From DASPXY01 sp038227745 (GTDB lineage Bacteria; Planctomycetota; Planctomycetia; Gemmatales; Gemmataceae), in NCBI GenBank assembly GCA_038227745.1, contig JBBRPS010000221.1:1-13056 (forward strand): a DNA stretch of 13,056 nucleotides, in the 5' to 3' direction. The notes beneath the pieces were generated by a model. That model did not search any database. It saw only the letters and a list, made by a program, of their open reading frames with translations, and had not been told where the DNA came from. Below are positions 7,901 through 12,939 of the stretch, piece after piece. Position numbers and translations under genes: made by a program. Within the stretch, counting starts at the first letter, position 1; the number at the start of each line of letters is the position of its first letter.

Positions 7901-9007
7901 GACATCATCCGCCAGCTCCGCAACCTGCGCAGCCCCGTCATCGACAAGCAGATCGGCGACGTCTGGGGGGCGGTGCGCGAGACGGCCGCGGACCGGGTGA
8001 AGCTGATCGCCCGTTACAAGAAGCTGGTGGACGCCGCCGCCCTGCCGCGCCCCGACCCGGCGCAGGGCCGGCTGCTGTTCGCGAAGACGTGCCAGCAGTG
8101 CCACACGCTGTTCGGCGTCGGCGGCAAGGTCGGCCCGGACATTACTGGCTCGAACCGCGCCGACCTCGATTACCTGCTGTCGAACATTATCGACCCGAGT
8201 GCGGTGATGGCGAAGGAGTACATGACCACGGTCGTCACCACGACGGACGGCCGTATCCTCAGCGGCATCGTGCGGCAGCAGGACAAGGTGAAGGTGACGC
8301 TGGTAACGGCCAACGAGACGCTGACGCTGCCGCGCGACGAGATCGACAGCCTGAAGGCGAGCGACAAATCGATGATGCCCGACGACCTGCTCACGCCCCT
8401 GAAAGACGGCGAGGTGCGGGCGCTGGTGGCGTACCTGCGCAGTCCGGTGCAGGTGCCGCTGCCGGCGACGGCGGACAACGTCAAGGACTTCTTCAACGGC
8501 CGCGACCTGGCCGGCTGGGACGGCAATCCCGCCGTTTGGAGCGTGGAGAAGGGCGAGATCGTCGGGCGCGGGAAGGGCCTGAAGCAGGCCGAGGCGCTGC
8601 GGAACCAGCTGCTGGCGGGCGATTTCCGGCTGACGTTCCAGGTGAAGCTGTCGCCCGCGGATGCCGGTGCGGCAGTGCTGTTCCGCGGTGAGGGGCGGCC
8701 CGACGGTGGGGTGAAGGGCTACCGCGTGGGCGTCGGCGGCCGGGGCTGTGGCGAGCTAGCGGAGGAGCACGGCCGCGGTGTACTGGCGACGAAGACCGGG
8801 GCGCCGCCGCTCAAAGTCGGGGAGTGGAACCGCTGCGAAATCGTGGCGGTCGGCGACCGCATCCGCACGATCCTCAACGGCGCGCCGTGGCTGGACGTCA
8901 ACGACCCGGAGGGCGCCCGGCGCGGAATCATCGCCCTGGAGCTGCGCCCCGGCGCGGCGGCGGCGGTGCGGTTCAAGGAGCTGCGGCTGGAACTGAACCC
9001 CAGGTAG
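4973..9007 (+). CDS. PVC-type haem-binding dehydrogenase-like protein with DUF1080 C-terminus
   Basis: A 1,344-residue exported protein. Residues 1-25 are a signal peptide (MRALTLSLAALAAATLPP). Residues ~45-195 form a beta-rich domain (LDFETGDLRHWRAEGDAF). Residues ~209-586 are the Pirellula/Verrucomicrobium-type membrane-bound dehydrogenase propeller (LPEGFTVTLCAGEP, DDRGRLWVAEAYSYP, GPDGWLYGCHG). Residues ~590-1015 are HEAT-like helical repeats. Residues ~1025-1155 are the PVC-type haem domain, with CQQCH (Cys1040, Cys1043, His1044), VGPDITGSNR and a candidate distal Met in SMMP (1134-1135). Residues ~1168-1344 are a DUF1080/3-keto-disaccharide hydrolase-like domain (FFNGRDLAGW). By family knowledge these are periplasmic redox proteins tied to sugar use; the substrate cannot be told. 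GAGG stands about 8 bases before the ATG. The gene stands alone, divergent from the Rpn gene and convergent with hicA1. Confidence 0.92.
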   Translation: MRALTLSLAALAAATLPPRPALPQPPAKQAHVNEGVLPAGADGKPLNLDFETGDLRHWRAEGDAFTGQPIKGDTVRQRRGDMKSGHAGRYWIGTYEVKGDPPQGTLTSAPFKVTHSYASFLVGGGPHPTTCAELVRRDTQKVFFRASGEESENMRRVVVDLRPHLGKEMFLRLVDKHSGHWGHLNFDDFKFHTAKPSFPQRPAVAAADVYPYAGLTPEEAAKVMRLPEGFTVTLCAGEPDVRQPIAMSLDDRGRLWVAEAYSYPKRRKDSEAKDRILIFEDTTGSGKFDKRTVFYEGLNLISGLEVGFGGAWVGAAPYLLFIPERDGKAAGKPQVVLDGWGYHDTHETLNTFIWGPDGWLYGCHGVFTHSRVGRPGAADSERVPLNAGVWRYHPQKKQFEVFAEGTSNPWGVDFNDQGHAFGTACVVPHLFHVIQGARYTRQAGQHFNPHTYQDITTIADHLHWGGANPWAGNNRSDSLGGGHAHCGAMIYLGGAWPEKYRDQIFMNNVHGQRVNMDLLRPKGSGYVGSHGPDFLLTQDRWSQMLNLRYGPDGQVYAIDWYDRQACHTNNPNDHDRSNGRIFKISYKAPKHVAVDLRKLSDGELVKLQLHRNDWYVRHARRILQERGPNPTVHQALAKFAFDHHDETRRLRGLWALHVTGGLTEELAAKGLENDRPAVRAWTVQLVTEDAKPSAAARKRFAEMARTDASPVVRLYLASALQRLPLEQRWDMLEGLTAHAEDAADHNLPLMYWYALEPLVAKESGRALELASRVKVPQLLPFVARRIASLDSPAALDALVRAAALSADAKAQLALLNGVTAALKGRRQVAMPKAWPDAFRKLAAGANAEVRALASGLAVTFGDAQAFAAMRKLLTDRGTDLGARQAALASLLGARDRDLAPTLQALLNDPALRREALRGLAAYDDPKTPQVILDAYAAFDLAEKRDALNTLAARPASAQALLKAIGAKRVAAADVSGDIIRQLRNLRSPVIDKQIGDVWGAVRETAADRVKLIARYKKLVDAAALPRPDPAQGRLLFAKTCQQCHTLFGVGGKVGPDITGSNRADLDYLLSNIIDPSAVMAKEYMTTVVTTTDGRILSGIVRQQDKVKVTLVTANETLTLPRDEIDSLKASDKSMMPDDLLTPLKDGEVRALVAYLRSPVQVPLPATADNVKDFFNGRDLAGWDGNPAVWSVEKGEIVGRGKGLKQAEALRNQLLAGDFRLTFQVKLSPADAGAAVLFRGEGRPDGGVKGYRVGVGGRGCGELAEEHGRGVLATKTGAPPLKVGEWNRCEIVAVGDRIRTILNGAPWLDVNDPEGARRGIIALELRPGAAAAVRFKELRLELNPR

Positions 9008-9093
9008 CGGGAGGAATCCGAACGCCAGAAGGAGCCTTTTTTCCTGTCGAGGAGACCGAAGAGGGTTGCCCGGGGCGTTCCCTGAAGGACACT

Positions 9094-9300
9094 CTACAAG
9101 TCATCGTCGGTCAGACCGGCCGCTTTCATGATCGACTGTTGCGTTTTCGGTTTGAGTACCTTCGTCCCGTGGACGGGTACGTTGACCGTCTGGACCAGTC
9201 CGGGTCTCTTGAAAATGTGATGGCTGCCGCGGATTCGCTGCAGCTCCCAGCCGCGGCTCTTGAGCACCTGAATCATGCGCTTGCCGGAGACGGGCTTCAA
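9094..9300 (-). CDS. hicA: HicA-family toxin (module 1)
   Basis: A 68-residue protein beginning MKPVSGKRMIQVLKSRGWEL and continuing RIRGSHHIF, then NVPVHGTKVLKPKT. This is a full HicA dsRBD-like mRNA interferase with the catalytic-site GSHH at residues 25-28 and the PVHG strand. The open frame reaches further upstream to 9429, but that part is antisense-like sequence within hicB. The TTG at 9300 gives the standard HicA start and overlaps the hicB stop by 4 bases (TTGA), implying coupled translation. HicA cleaves mRNA and is neutralised by HicB. The gene is convergent with the haem protein gene, with 86 bases between them. It ends normally (TDDDL). Confidence 0.88.
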   Translation of the reverse strand: MKPVSGKRMIQVLKSRGWELQRIRGSHHIFKRPGLVQTVNVPVHGTKVLKPKTQQSIMKAAGLTDDDL

Positions 9301-9737
9301 AGCTCGATCTCCTCTTCGACCCCGCCCTCCAGCGGCTCGAACGCGCCCGACGTGGAGAGGAGGTGGCCCTCGAGCGCCTCCCGGAGGTTCGCCAGCAGCT
9401 CCTCCCGGGTTTCGGCCTCGGTGATGCACCCGGGGAGGGCCGGAAGCACGGCCGTATAGCCCCCGTTTTCGTCGGGGTAGATCATTACCTTGACCTTGAG
9501 GCGGCGGTGAACTGCCCCGGGGCCATGGCCTGTCGATGTCTCGGCCACCAGGTCGGCGAGCGCCTTCTCAATCCGCTCCTCTGACCGTTGAAGTTCCGCG
9601 AGGCTCTCCTTCAGCCGGTCCGTGAGTTCTTTGAGGCGCGGGAGGTCCCGGGTGCCTTCCTTACCCCTTGCGGGCCGTTTCGCCTTGTCCACGACAGTCC
9701 CTCCGGCCCCGTTCTTCGCTGGCTGCTTCTTCGCCAT
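9297..9737 (-). CDS. hicB: HicB-family antitoxin with N-terminal extension (module 1)
   Basis: A 146-residue protein. The HicB core spans residues ~82-130 (VMIYPDENGGYTAVLPALPG, then CITEAETREELLANLREALE), followed by an acidic end EEEIEL. Before it come a Lys/Arg-rich stretch (1-30, MAKKQPAKNG...KRPARGKEG) and an amphipathic, coiled-coil-like helix (31-65, LKELTDRLKESLAELQRSEE). Typical HicB proteins start directly at the core and carry a C-terminal RHH or HTH domain, which is absent here. The extension may supply DNA binding or oligomerisation (inference). The ATG at 9737 is chosen because GGGAGA lies 6 bases upstream; the longer frame to 9932 has no conserved content. The gene precedes and overlaps hicA1. 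Confidence 0.87.
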   Translation of the reverse strand: MAKKQPAKNGAGGTVVDKAKRPARGKEGTRDLPRLKELTDRLKESLAELQRSEERIEKALADLVAETSTGHGPGAVHRRLKVKVMIYPDENGGYTAVLPALPGCITEAETREELLANLREALEGHLLSTSGAFEPLEGGVEEEIEL

Positions 9738-9777
9738 CTCGATTCTCCCGATTTCATTCCCCAATGCTGCTCGGTCA

Positions 9778-9803
9778 CCGTGTCGGAAGTTTAACACCCG
9801 CCG
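9778..9803 (-). promoter_or_regulatory. Motif shared upstream of hicB1 and hicB2
   Basis: On the minus strand this reads CGGCGGGTGTTAAACTTCCG and then ACACGG, 41-66 bases before the hicB1 ATG. A closely matching stretch lies upstream of hicB2 at 12562-12536 (CGGCGGGTGATAAGCTTTCC then GGCACAG), with one gap and few mismatches. Its conservation outside the coding region suggests a promoter or HicB operator, or a remnant of module duplication. Confidence 0.5.
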
Positions 9804-9829
9804 TCGGGAAGTGGACAGGTCAACTGAAC

Positions 9830-9848
9830 GCGGGATGTTGAATCCCGC
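9830..9848. repeat. Short hairpin upstream of hicB1
   Basis: The sequence gcgggat-gttga-atcccgc is a perfect 7-bp inverted repeat with a 5-base loop. No T-run follows on either side, so it is unlikely to be an intrinsic terminator. It could be an operator-like site or chance in GC-rich DNA. Confidence 0.4.
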
Positions 9849-9873
9849 CTGGGGAAAGCGACGGGAGGTGTGC

Positions 9874-9938
9874 CACGGGTTGGCCGCCCGTTCGCGACTG
9901 CTGGGCCGGGGAGAGACGTCGGGGGCGGCCAACCCGTG
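9874..9938. repeat. 16-bp perfect inverted repeat with 33-base spacer
   Basis: The arms cacgggttggccgccc (9874-9889) and gggcggccaacccgtg (9923-9938) are exact reverse complements around a 33-base spacer. The element sits between the divergent hicB1 and sigma genes. The length of perfect pairing is beyond chance expectation for this short region, which suggests a REP-like element or a paired regulatory site. Confidence 0.7.
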
Positions 9939-10033
9939 TTCGCCCCACCCACGCCGGGCGCCCCCGCTGTCGCCATCTCTTGCCGGTACGGGTCCGGTGG
10001 CCGAGCCGGTTAATCCGGTCGAAAAAAAGTGGA

Positions 10034-10062
10034 TGAAACCGACCTCGACCAGGAAGTAGTAT
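10034..10062 (+). promoter_or_regulatory. Possible promoter of the ECF sigma gene
   Basis: TGAAAC (10034-10039) and TAGTAT (10057-10062) are spaced by 17 bases, 38 bases before the start codon. They sit in a locally A/T-richer patch that begins with an A7 run at 10022-10028. Both hexamers match the housekeeping consensus only partly, so this is tentative. Confidence 0.3.
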
Positions 10063-10099
10063 ATGGGGGGCGGATGATGACCGCTACCGAGGGGGAGAT

Positions 10100-11764
10100 A
10101 TGGCGACCAGTCCGATGAATACGGTGATCCAGCACCTTCGCAAGACCTTGCGTCCGCAAGACCAAGCGGGTCTGACGGATGCGCACCTGCTGAAGCATTT
10201 CATCGAACATCGGGACGAAGCCTCTTTTGCCACCCTCATTCATCGGCACGGCCCGATGGTCATGGGCGTGTGTCTCCGTGTGGCCCGTAACCACCAGGAC
10301 GCCGAGGATGCGTTCCAGGCCACTTTTCTTGTCCTGGTTCGCAAGGCCGCTTCGATTGCGACACGAGAATTGCTCGCCAACTGGCTCTACGGGGTCGCCC
10401 ACAACACGGCGCTCAAGGCGAAAGCAGCAACCGTCAAGCGGCAGCTGAGGGAAAAACAGGTGAAGGAGATGCCCGAACCAGCGGTGGCTGAACAAGAATC
10501 CTGGAGCGACGACCTCAAAGCGTTACTCGACCAAGAATTGAGCCGACTGCCGGACAAGTATCGAGTTCCCATTGTCCTCTGCGATCTGGAGGGCAAAACC
10601 CGCAAAGAGGCCGCAAAGCAACTCGGCTGCCCCGAAGGATCGGTATCGAGTCGATTATCCAGAGCAAGAATCATGCTGGCGAAGCGACTGGCTCGGTACG
10701 GGCTGGCGGTGTCGGGCGGGTCGCTGGCGGTGGTACTGTCGCATAAGGCGGCGTCGGCGTGCGTGCCGACCTCAGTGGTGTCCTCCACCATTAAAGCCGC
10801 AACTCTGTTTGCGGCAGGGCAACTGGTGAAAACGGGCGTGGTCTCGGCAAAGGTCGCTGCGCTCACGGAAGGAATGTTGAAATCCATGTTACTGAGCAAA
10901 CTCAAGACGATGATGGTGGTGCTGATGGTGCTGGGCATGGTCGCCTTCGGTGGAGGACTGCTAACTCACCACATGGCGGCAGCCCAGCAGGGCGAAACTG
11001 AGAAATCATCCGCCAAAGGCAAAGCGCGCGAAGCTGACGCCGCCAAAGAGCCGGCCGTCAAAACGGAAGCGGCGCTGAACAGCGCGATCAAGCTTTCGGA
11101 AACGCGCGCCGCCCAGAAGGCGGAAAAGACGGAGAAGTCCAAACAGGCGCCGGCGTATGTAGCGCAGAAAATTGATGAGATGATTCCAGAATTGCGCAAT
11201 ATCGACGGGTTGCTGTCCACGAATCTTATCAGCAGAGTTAAGCAGCCGACAACATTTTGCACCGGCTTTCGCTTCCGCTTTCCGTACGGCCCCCCAGGAG
11301 CCGCGATCACGTATTCGGTGGATAAGCCGGAAAACCACCACGTCTGGCCGCCCAGGGTCGATGCGTCAACCCCCGAGGGTCGCAAGGCGATTTATCAATC
11401 GCTTCGCGACGCTCACAAAGGCGGCCACTTCACCATGGACGGCAACGAGCTGTTGGTCTTCGGCGGCGCGCGCATCGTCCCCTTCGGCTTCAAGGACGAG
11501 CGCGTGCGCAAGGCATGGTTTGATCTCTTCAGACGAGTCCCGCGAGCGCGATTCGCCGAATTTGTCAAGCGGCAGCACGCCGCCGCCAGGGTTACCGCCG
11601 GGCCGATCGATGGCTCTTACGCCCTACCCCTCGCCCAATCGAGTTTCTTCGCGGGGCTGACCAGCGACGACCAGGTGGTAATCCTTTGGGTTCAACAAGC
11701 GCCTGAGGAGTCCCGGTACGACGTTGGCCACTACCTGCTCGAGCCAGCCGCGCCAGCACCGTGA
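10100..11764 (+). CDS. ECF RNA polymerase sigma factor with membrane segment and C-terminal domain
   Basis: A 554-residue protein. Region 2 of an ECF sigma factor is at about 40-105 (DAEDAFQATFLVLV at 67-80, WLYGVAHNTALK). Region 4 is at 150-197 (LPDKYRVPIVLCDLEGKTRK, then a helix-turn-helix EAAKQLGCPEGSVSSRLSRA). After a hydrophobic, Ala-rich linker there is one clear transmembrane stretch, MMVVLMVLGMVAFGGGLL (271-288), preceded by lysines, which favours the sigma part inside the cell. A Lys/Glu/Ala-rich spacer (~296-355) leads to a ~200-residue domain that I do not recognise. Large ECF proteins with such C-terminal extensions are typical of planctomycetes, where the extension may replace a separate anti-sigma factor. 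The ATG at 10100 has GGGGGAG 3 bases upstream. The 3' end overlaps hicA2, which converges on it, by 141 bases. Confidence 0.9.
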   Translation: MATSPMNTVIQHLRKTLRPQDQAGLTDAHLLKHFIEHRDEASFATLIHRHGPMVMGVCLRVARNHQDAEDAFQATFLVLVRKAASIATRELLANWLYGVAHNTALKAKAATVKRQLREKQVKEMPEPAVAEQESWSDDLKALLDQELSRLPDKYRVPIVLCDLEGKTRKEAAKQLGCPEGSVSSRLSRARIMLAKRLARYGLAVSGGSLAVVLSHKAASACVPTSVVSSTIKAATLFAAGQLVKTGVVSAKVAALTEGMLKSMLLSKLKTMMVVLMVLGMVAFGGGLLTHHMAAAQQGETEKSSAKGKAREADAAKEPAVKTEAALNSAIKLSETRAAQKAEKTEKSKQAPAYVAQKIDEMIPELRNIDGLLSTNLISRVKQPTTFCTGFRFRFPYGPPGAAITYSVDKPENHHVWPPRVDASTPEGRKAIYQSLRDAHKGGHFTMDGNELLVFGGARIVPFGFKDERVRKAWFDLFRRVPRARFAEFVKRQHAAARVTAGPIDGSYALPLAQSSFFAGLTSDDQVVILWVQQAPEESRYDVGHYLLEPAAPAP

Positions 11765-12016
11765 ATGGGCGTGATCAGGTGCCCCACGTCGAGCTCGAAT
11801 CGCATTGCTTTCCCCGAATCTTCCCTTCAGCCCGGCCTTCCTCATGATGTCGTGCTGGAGGCCGGTCTTCAGGGGCTTGTTACCGTGGACGGGGACGGTG
11901 ATGACGTTTGGGTTGCCCGTCTTGCGGAACTGGTGATGACTGCCCTGGATACGGTCCAAAACCCAGCCGTGCTTCTTCAGCACCTGGACCATGCGCTTGC
12001 CGGAGACGTGCTTCAA
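11624..12016 (-). CDS. hicA: HicA-family toxin with lost normal 3' end (module 2)
   Basis: A 130-residue frame. Residues 1-63 are HicA: MKHVSGKRMVQVLKKHGWVL, RIQGSHHQF (catalytic-site GSHH at 25-28), VPVHGNKPLK and IMRKAGL. HicA proteins normally end a few residues later, as in modules 1 and 3 (68 residues). Here the frame leaves the family at about 11828 and continues for 67 unrelated residues. The last 141 bases are antisense to the end of the ECF sigma gene. This suggests that the 3' end was lost by recombination or deletion next to the sigma gene. The HicA fold may still be complete, so activity is possible. The TTG at 12016 overlaps the hicB2 stop as TTGA. Confidence 0.78.
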   Translation of the reverse strand: MKHVSGKRMVQVLKKHGWVLDRIQGSHHQFRKTGNPNVITVPVHGNKPLKTGLQHDIMRKAGLKGRFGESNAIRARRGAPDHAHSRCWRGWLEQVVANVVPGLLRRLLNPKDYHLVVAGQPREETRLGEG

Positions 12017-12423
12017 AGCTCGATCTCCTCCTCAACGCCTCCCTCTTGCGGCTCATAGTTTCCCGGCGTGCAGAGCAGATACCCCTCGATGGCCTCGCGC
12101 AGGTTCGCCATTAACTCCTCGCGCGTGTCGCCTTCGGTGGCGCAGCCCGGCAGGATGGGCACCTGCGCCCAGTACCCGCCCTCTTCGGCCTCGTAGACCA
12201 CCACCTTGATCCTGGGGCGCGGCGGGTCCGGCAACGCGATCCCGGCGAGCCGCAGACTGTCCGCGAGCCGCCGCGCGTCCTCCTGCAGCCGTGCCAGGTT
12301 TTCCAGGAGATCCTGCGGCACGACCGTCCCTCTCCGGGCCCCCTTCCTCCGTTTCGTGCCTACCACCTGACCCCCGTTTTCCGCGCCCCGGGAGCCCTTC
12401 TGTTCACCCTTCTTTGAAGCCAT
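12013..12423 (-). CDS. hicB: HicB-family antitoxin with N-terminal extension (module 2)
   Basis: A 136-residue protein. The HicB core is at about 72-120 (KVVVYEAEEGGYWAQVPILP, GCATEGDTREELMANLREAI) and it ends in EEEIEL. As in module 1, a basic N-terminus (MASKKGEQKG...TKRRKGARR, 1-31) and a helical segment (LLENLARLQEDARRLADSLR, 39-58) precede the core. No C-terminal DNA-binding domain is present. The ATG at 12423 is chosen over the frame start at 12477 because AGGAG lies 8 bases before it and MA(S/K)K matches HicB1. The shared upstream motif lies 113-139 bases before the start. Confidence 0.87.
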   Translation of the reverse strand: MASKKGEQKGSRGAENGGQVVGTKRRKGARRGTVVPQDLLENLARLQEDARRLADSLRLAGIALPDPPRPRIKVVVYEAEEGGYWAQVPILPGCATEGDTREELMANLREAIEGYLLCTPGNYEPQEGGVEEEIEL

Positions 12424-12535
12424 TTCCGCTCTCCTGATCTGCGTCCTCGCCCGGTCCGCTCGCCGCAGGTCACACAATGCTTCGCCCCAGGCCTTTCAAG
12501 GAACGCATTCGTGTTCAGGGTGCCGCGTTCGACGA

Positions 12536-12562
12536 CTGTGCCGGAAAGCTTATCACCCGCCG
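12536..12562 (-). promoter_or_regulatory. Motif shared upstream of hicB2 and hicB1
   Basis: On the minus strand this reads CGGCGGGTGATAAGCTTTCC and then GGCACAG, matching the site upstream of hicB1 (9803-9778). It lies in the 227-base gap between hicA3 and hicB2, which otherwise shows nothing convincing. Its greater distance from the ATG than in module 1 fits a promoter with a longer leader, or sequence inserted between site and gene. Confidence 0.45.
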
Positions 12563-12650
12563 ACCGGCGTCGTCTACTCCAGGCCGTACAACTTCTTCGC
12601 CTTCGACACCGGATCCTGTCGCGTCATCCCGTCGAGGGGAGGGACTGCCT

Positions 12651-12857
12651 CTACAGATCCTCATCCGTCAGCCCGGCGCCCTTCATGATGGAGCGCTGGG
12701 TCCTGGGCTTGAGTGATTTGTTGCCGTGGAGGGGAACAACGACGGGATTCGGATGCGCGGGGTGGATGAAGTGGTGGTGACTGCTCTTGATCCGTTCCAG
12801 AACCCAGCCGCGCCGCTTGAGGATCCGGACCCTCTGCTTGCCGGAGACGGGCTTCAA
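12651..12857 (-). CDS. hicA: HicA-family toxin without intact antitoxin (module 3)
   Basis: A 68-residue, full-length HicA: MKPVSGKQRVRILKRRGWVL, ERIKSSHHHF, VVVPLHGNKSLKPRT, ending TDEDL. The catalytic His region is kept, but the glycine before it is Ser (KSSHH instead of RGSHH or QGSHH), which might lower activity. The TTG at 12857 overlaps the stop of a hicB remnant as TTGA, as in the other modules. The cognate HicB has been reduced to its last ~20 residues, so this toxin has no full antitoxin partner here. Either it is silent or weak, or HicB1, HicB2 or a distant HicB neutralises it. Confidence 0.83.
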   Translation of the reverse strand: MKPVSGKQRVRILKRRGWVLERIKSSHHHFIHPAHPNPVVVPLHGNKSLKPRTQRSIMKGAGLTDEDL

Positions 12858-12916
12858 AGCTCAACCTCCTCCTCGATGCCTCCCGCCTCCCGCTCAAAGG
12901 TCCCTGGGGTGCAGAG
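12854..12916 (-). pseudogene. hicB: 3' remnant of a HicB antitoxin gene (module 3)
   Basis: The minus strand reads LCTPGTFEREAGGIEEEVEL and then a stop at 12854. It matches the end of HicB2 (LCTPGNYEPQEGGVEEEIEL). Homology starts abruptly at about 12916. The conserved HicB core is missing. An in-frame ATG at 12931 would give a 25-residue peptide (MRLPW plus the remnant), which could still couple translation into hicA3. Just beyond lies the end of an unrelated gene, so the front of hicB was replaced by a rearrangement. Confidence 0.8.
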
Positions 12917-12939
12917 CCAGGGTAATCGCATCAAAAACC

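Larger units (their letters stand above)
9738..10099. other. Divergent intergenic region between hicB1 and the ECF sigma gene
   Basis: No gene is seen in these 362 bases. It holds the motif shared with hicB2 (9778-9803), a short hairpin (9830-9848), a 16-bp perfect inverted repeat (9874-9938) and a possible promoter for the sigma gene (10034-10062), each listed separately. Confidence 0.6.

Noticed and set aside
4793..8104. 1,103-residue minus-strand open frame opposite the haem protein
   Set aside because: It is a shadow of codon bias in a GC-rich gene: repetitive Val/Arg/Leu-rich text with no motifs, while the plus strand has clear domains and a signal peptide.
7471..8691. 406-residue Arg/Gly/Pro-rich plus-strand frame inside the haem protein gene
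   Set aside because: Out-of-frame translation of the real gene with low-complexity composition and no recognisable domain.
9008..9093. T6 run at 9037-9042 after the haem protein gene as an intrinsic terminator
   Set aside because: No stable GC stem directly precedes it.
9738..9932. Longer start for hicB1 (frame open to 9932)
   Set aside because: The extra part crosses hairpins and the shared upstream motif; the ATG at 9737 has a good ribosome site and matches HicB2's MA(K/S)K start.
12574..12627. 17-codon minus-strand frame MTRQDPVSKAKKLYGLE downstream of hicA3
   Set aside because: No ribosome site and no family match; too short to support beyond chance.
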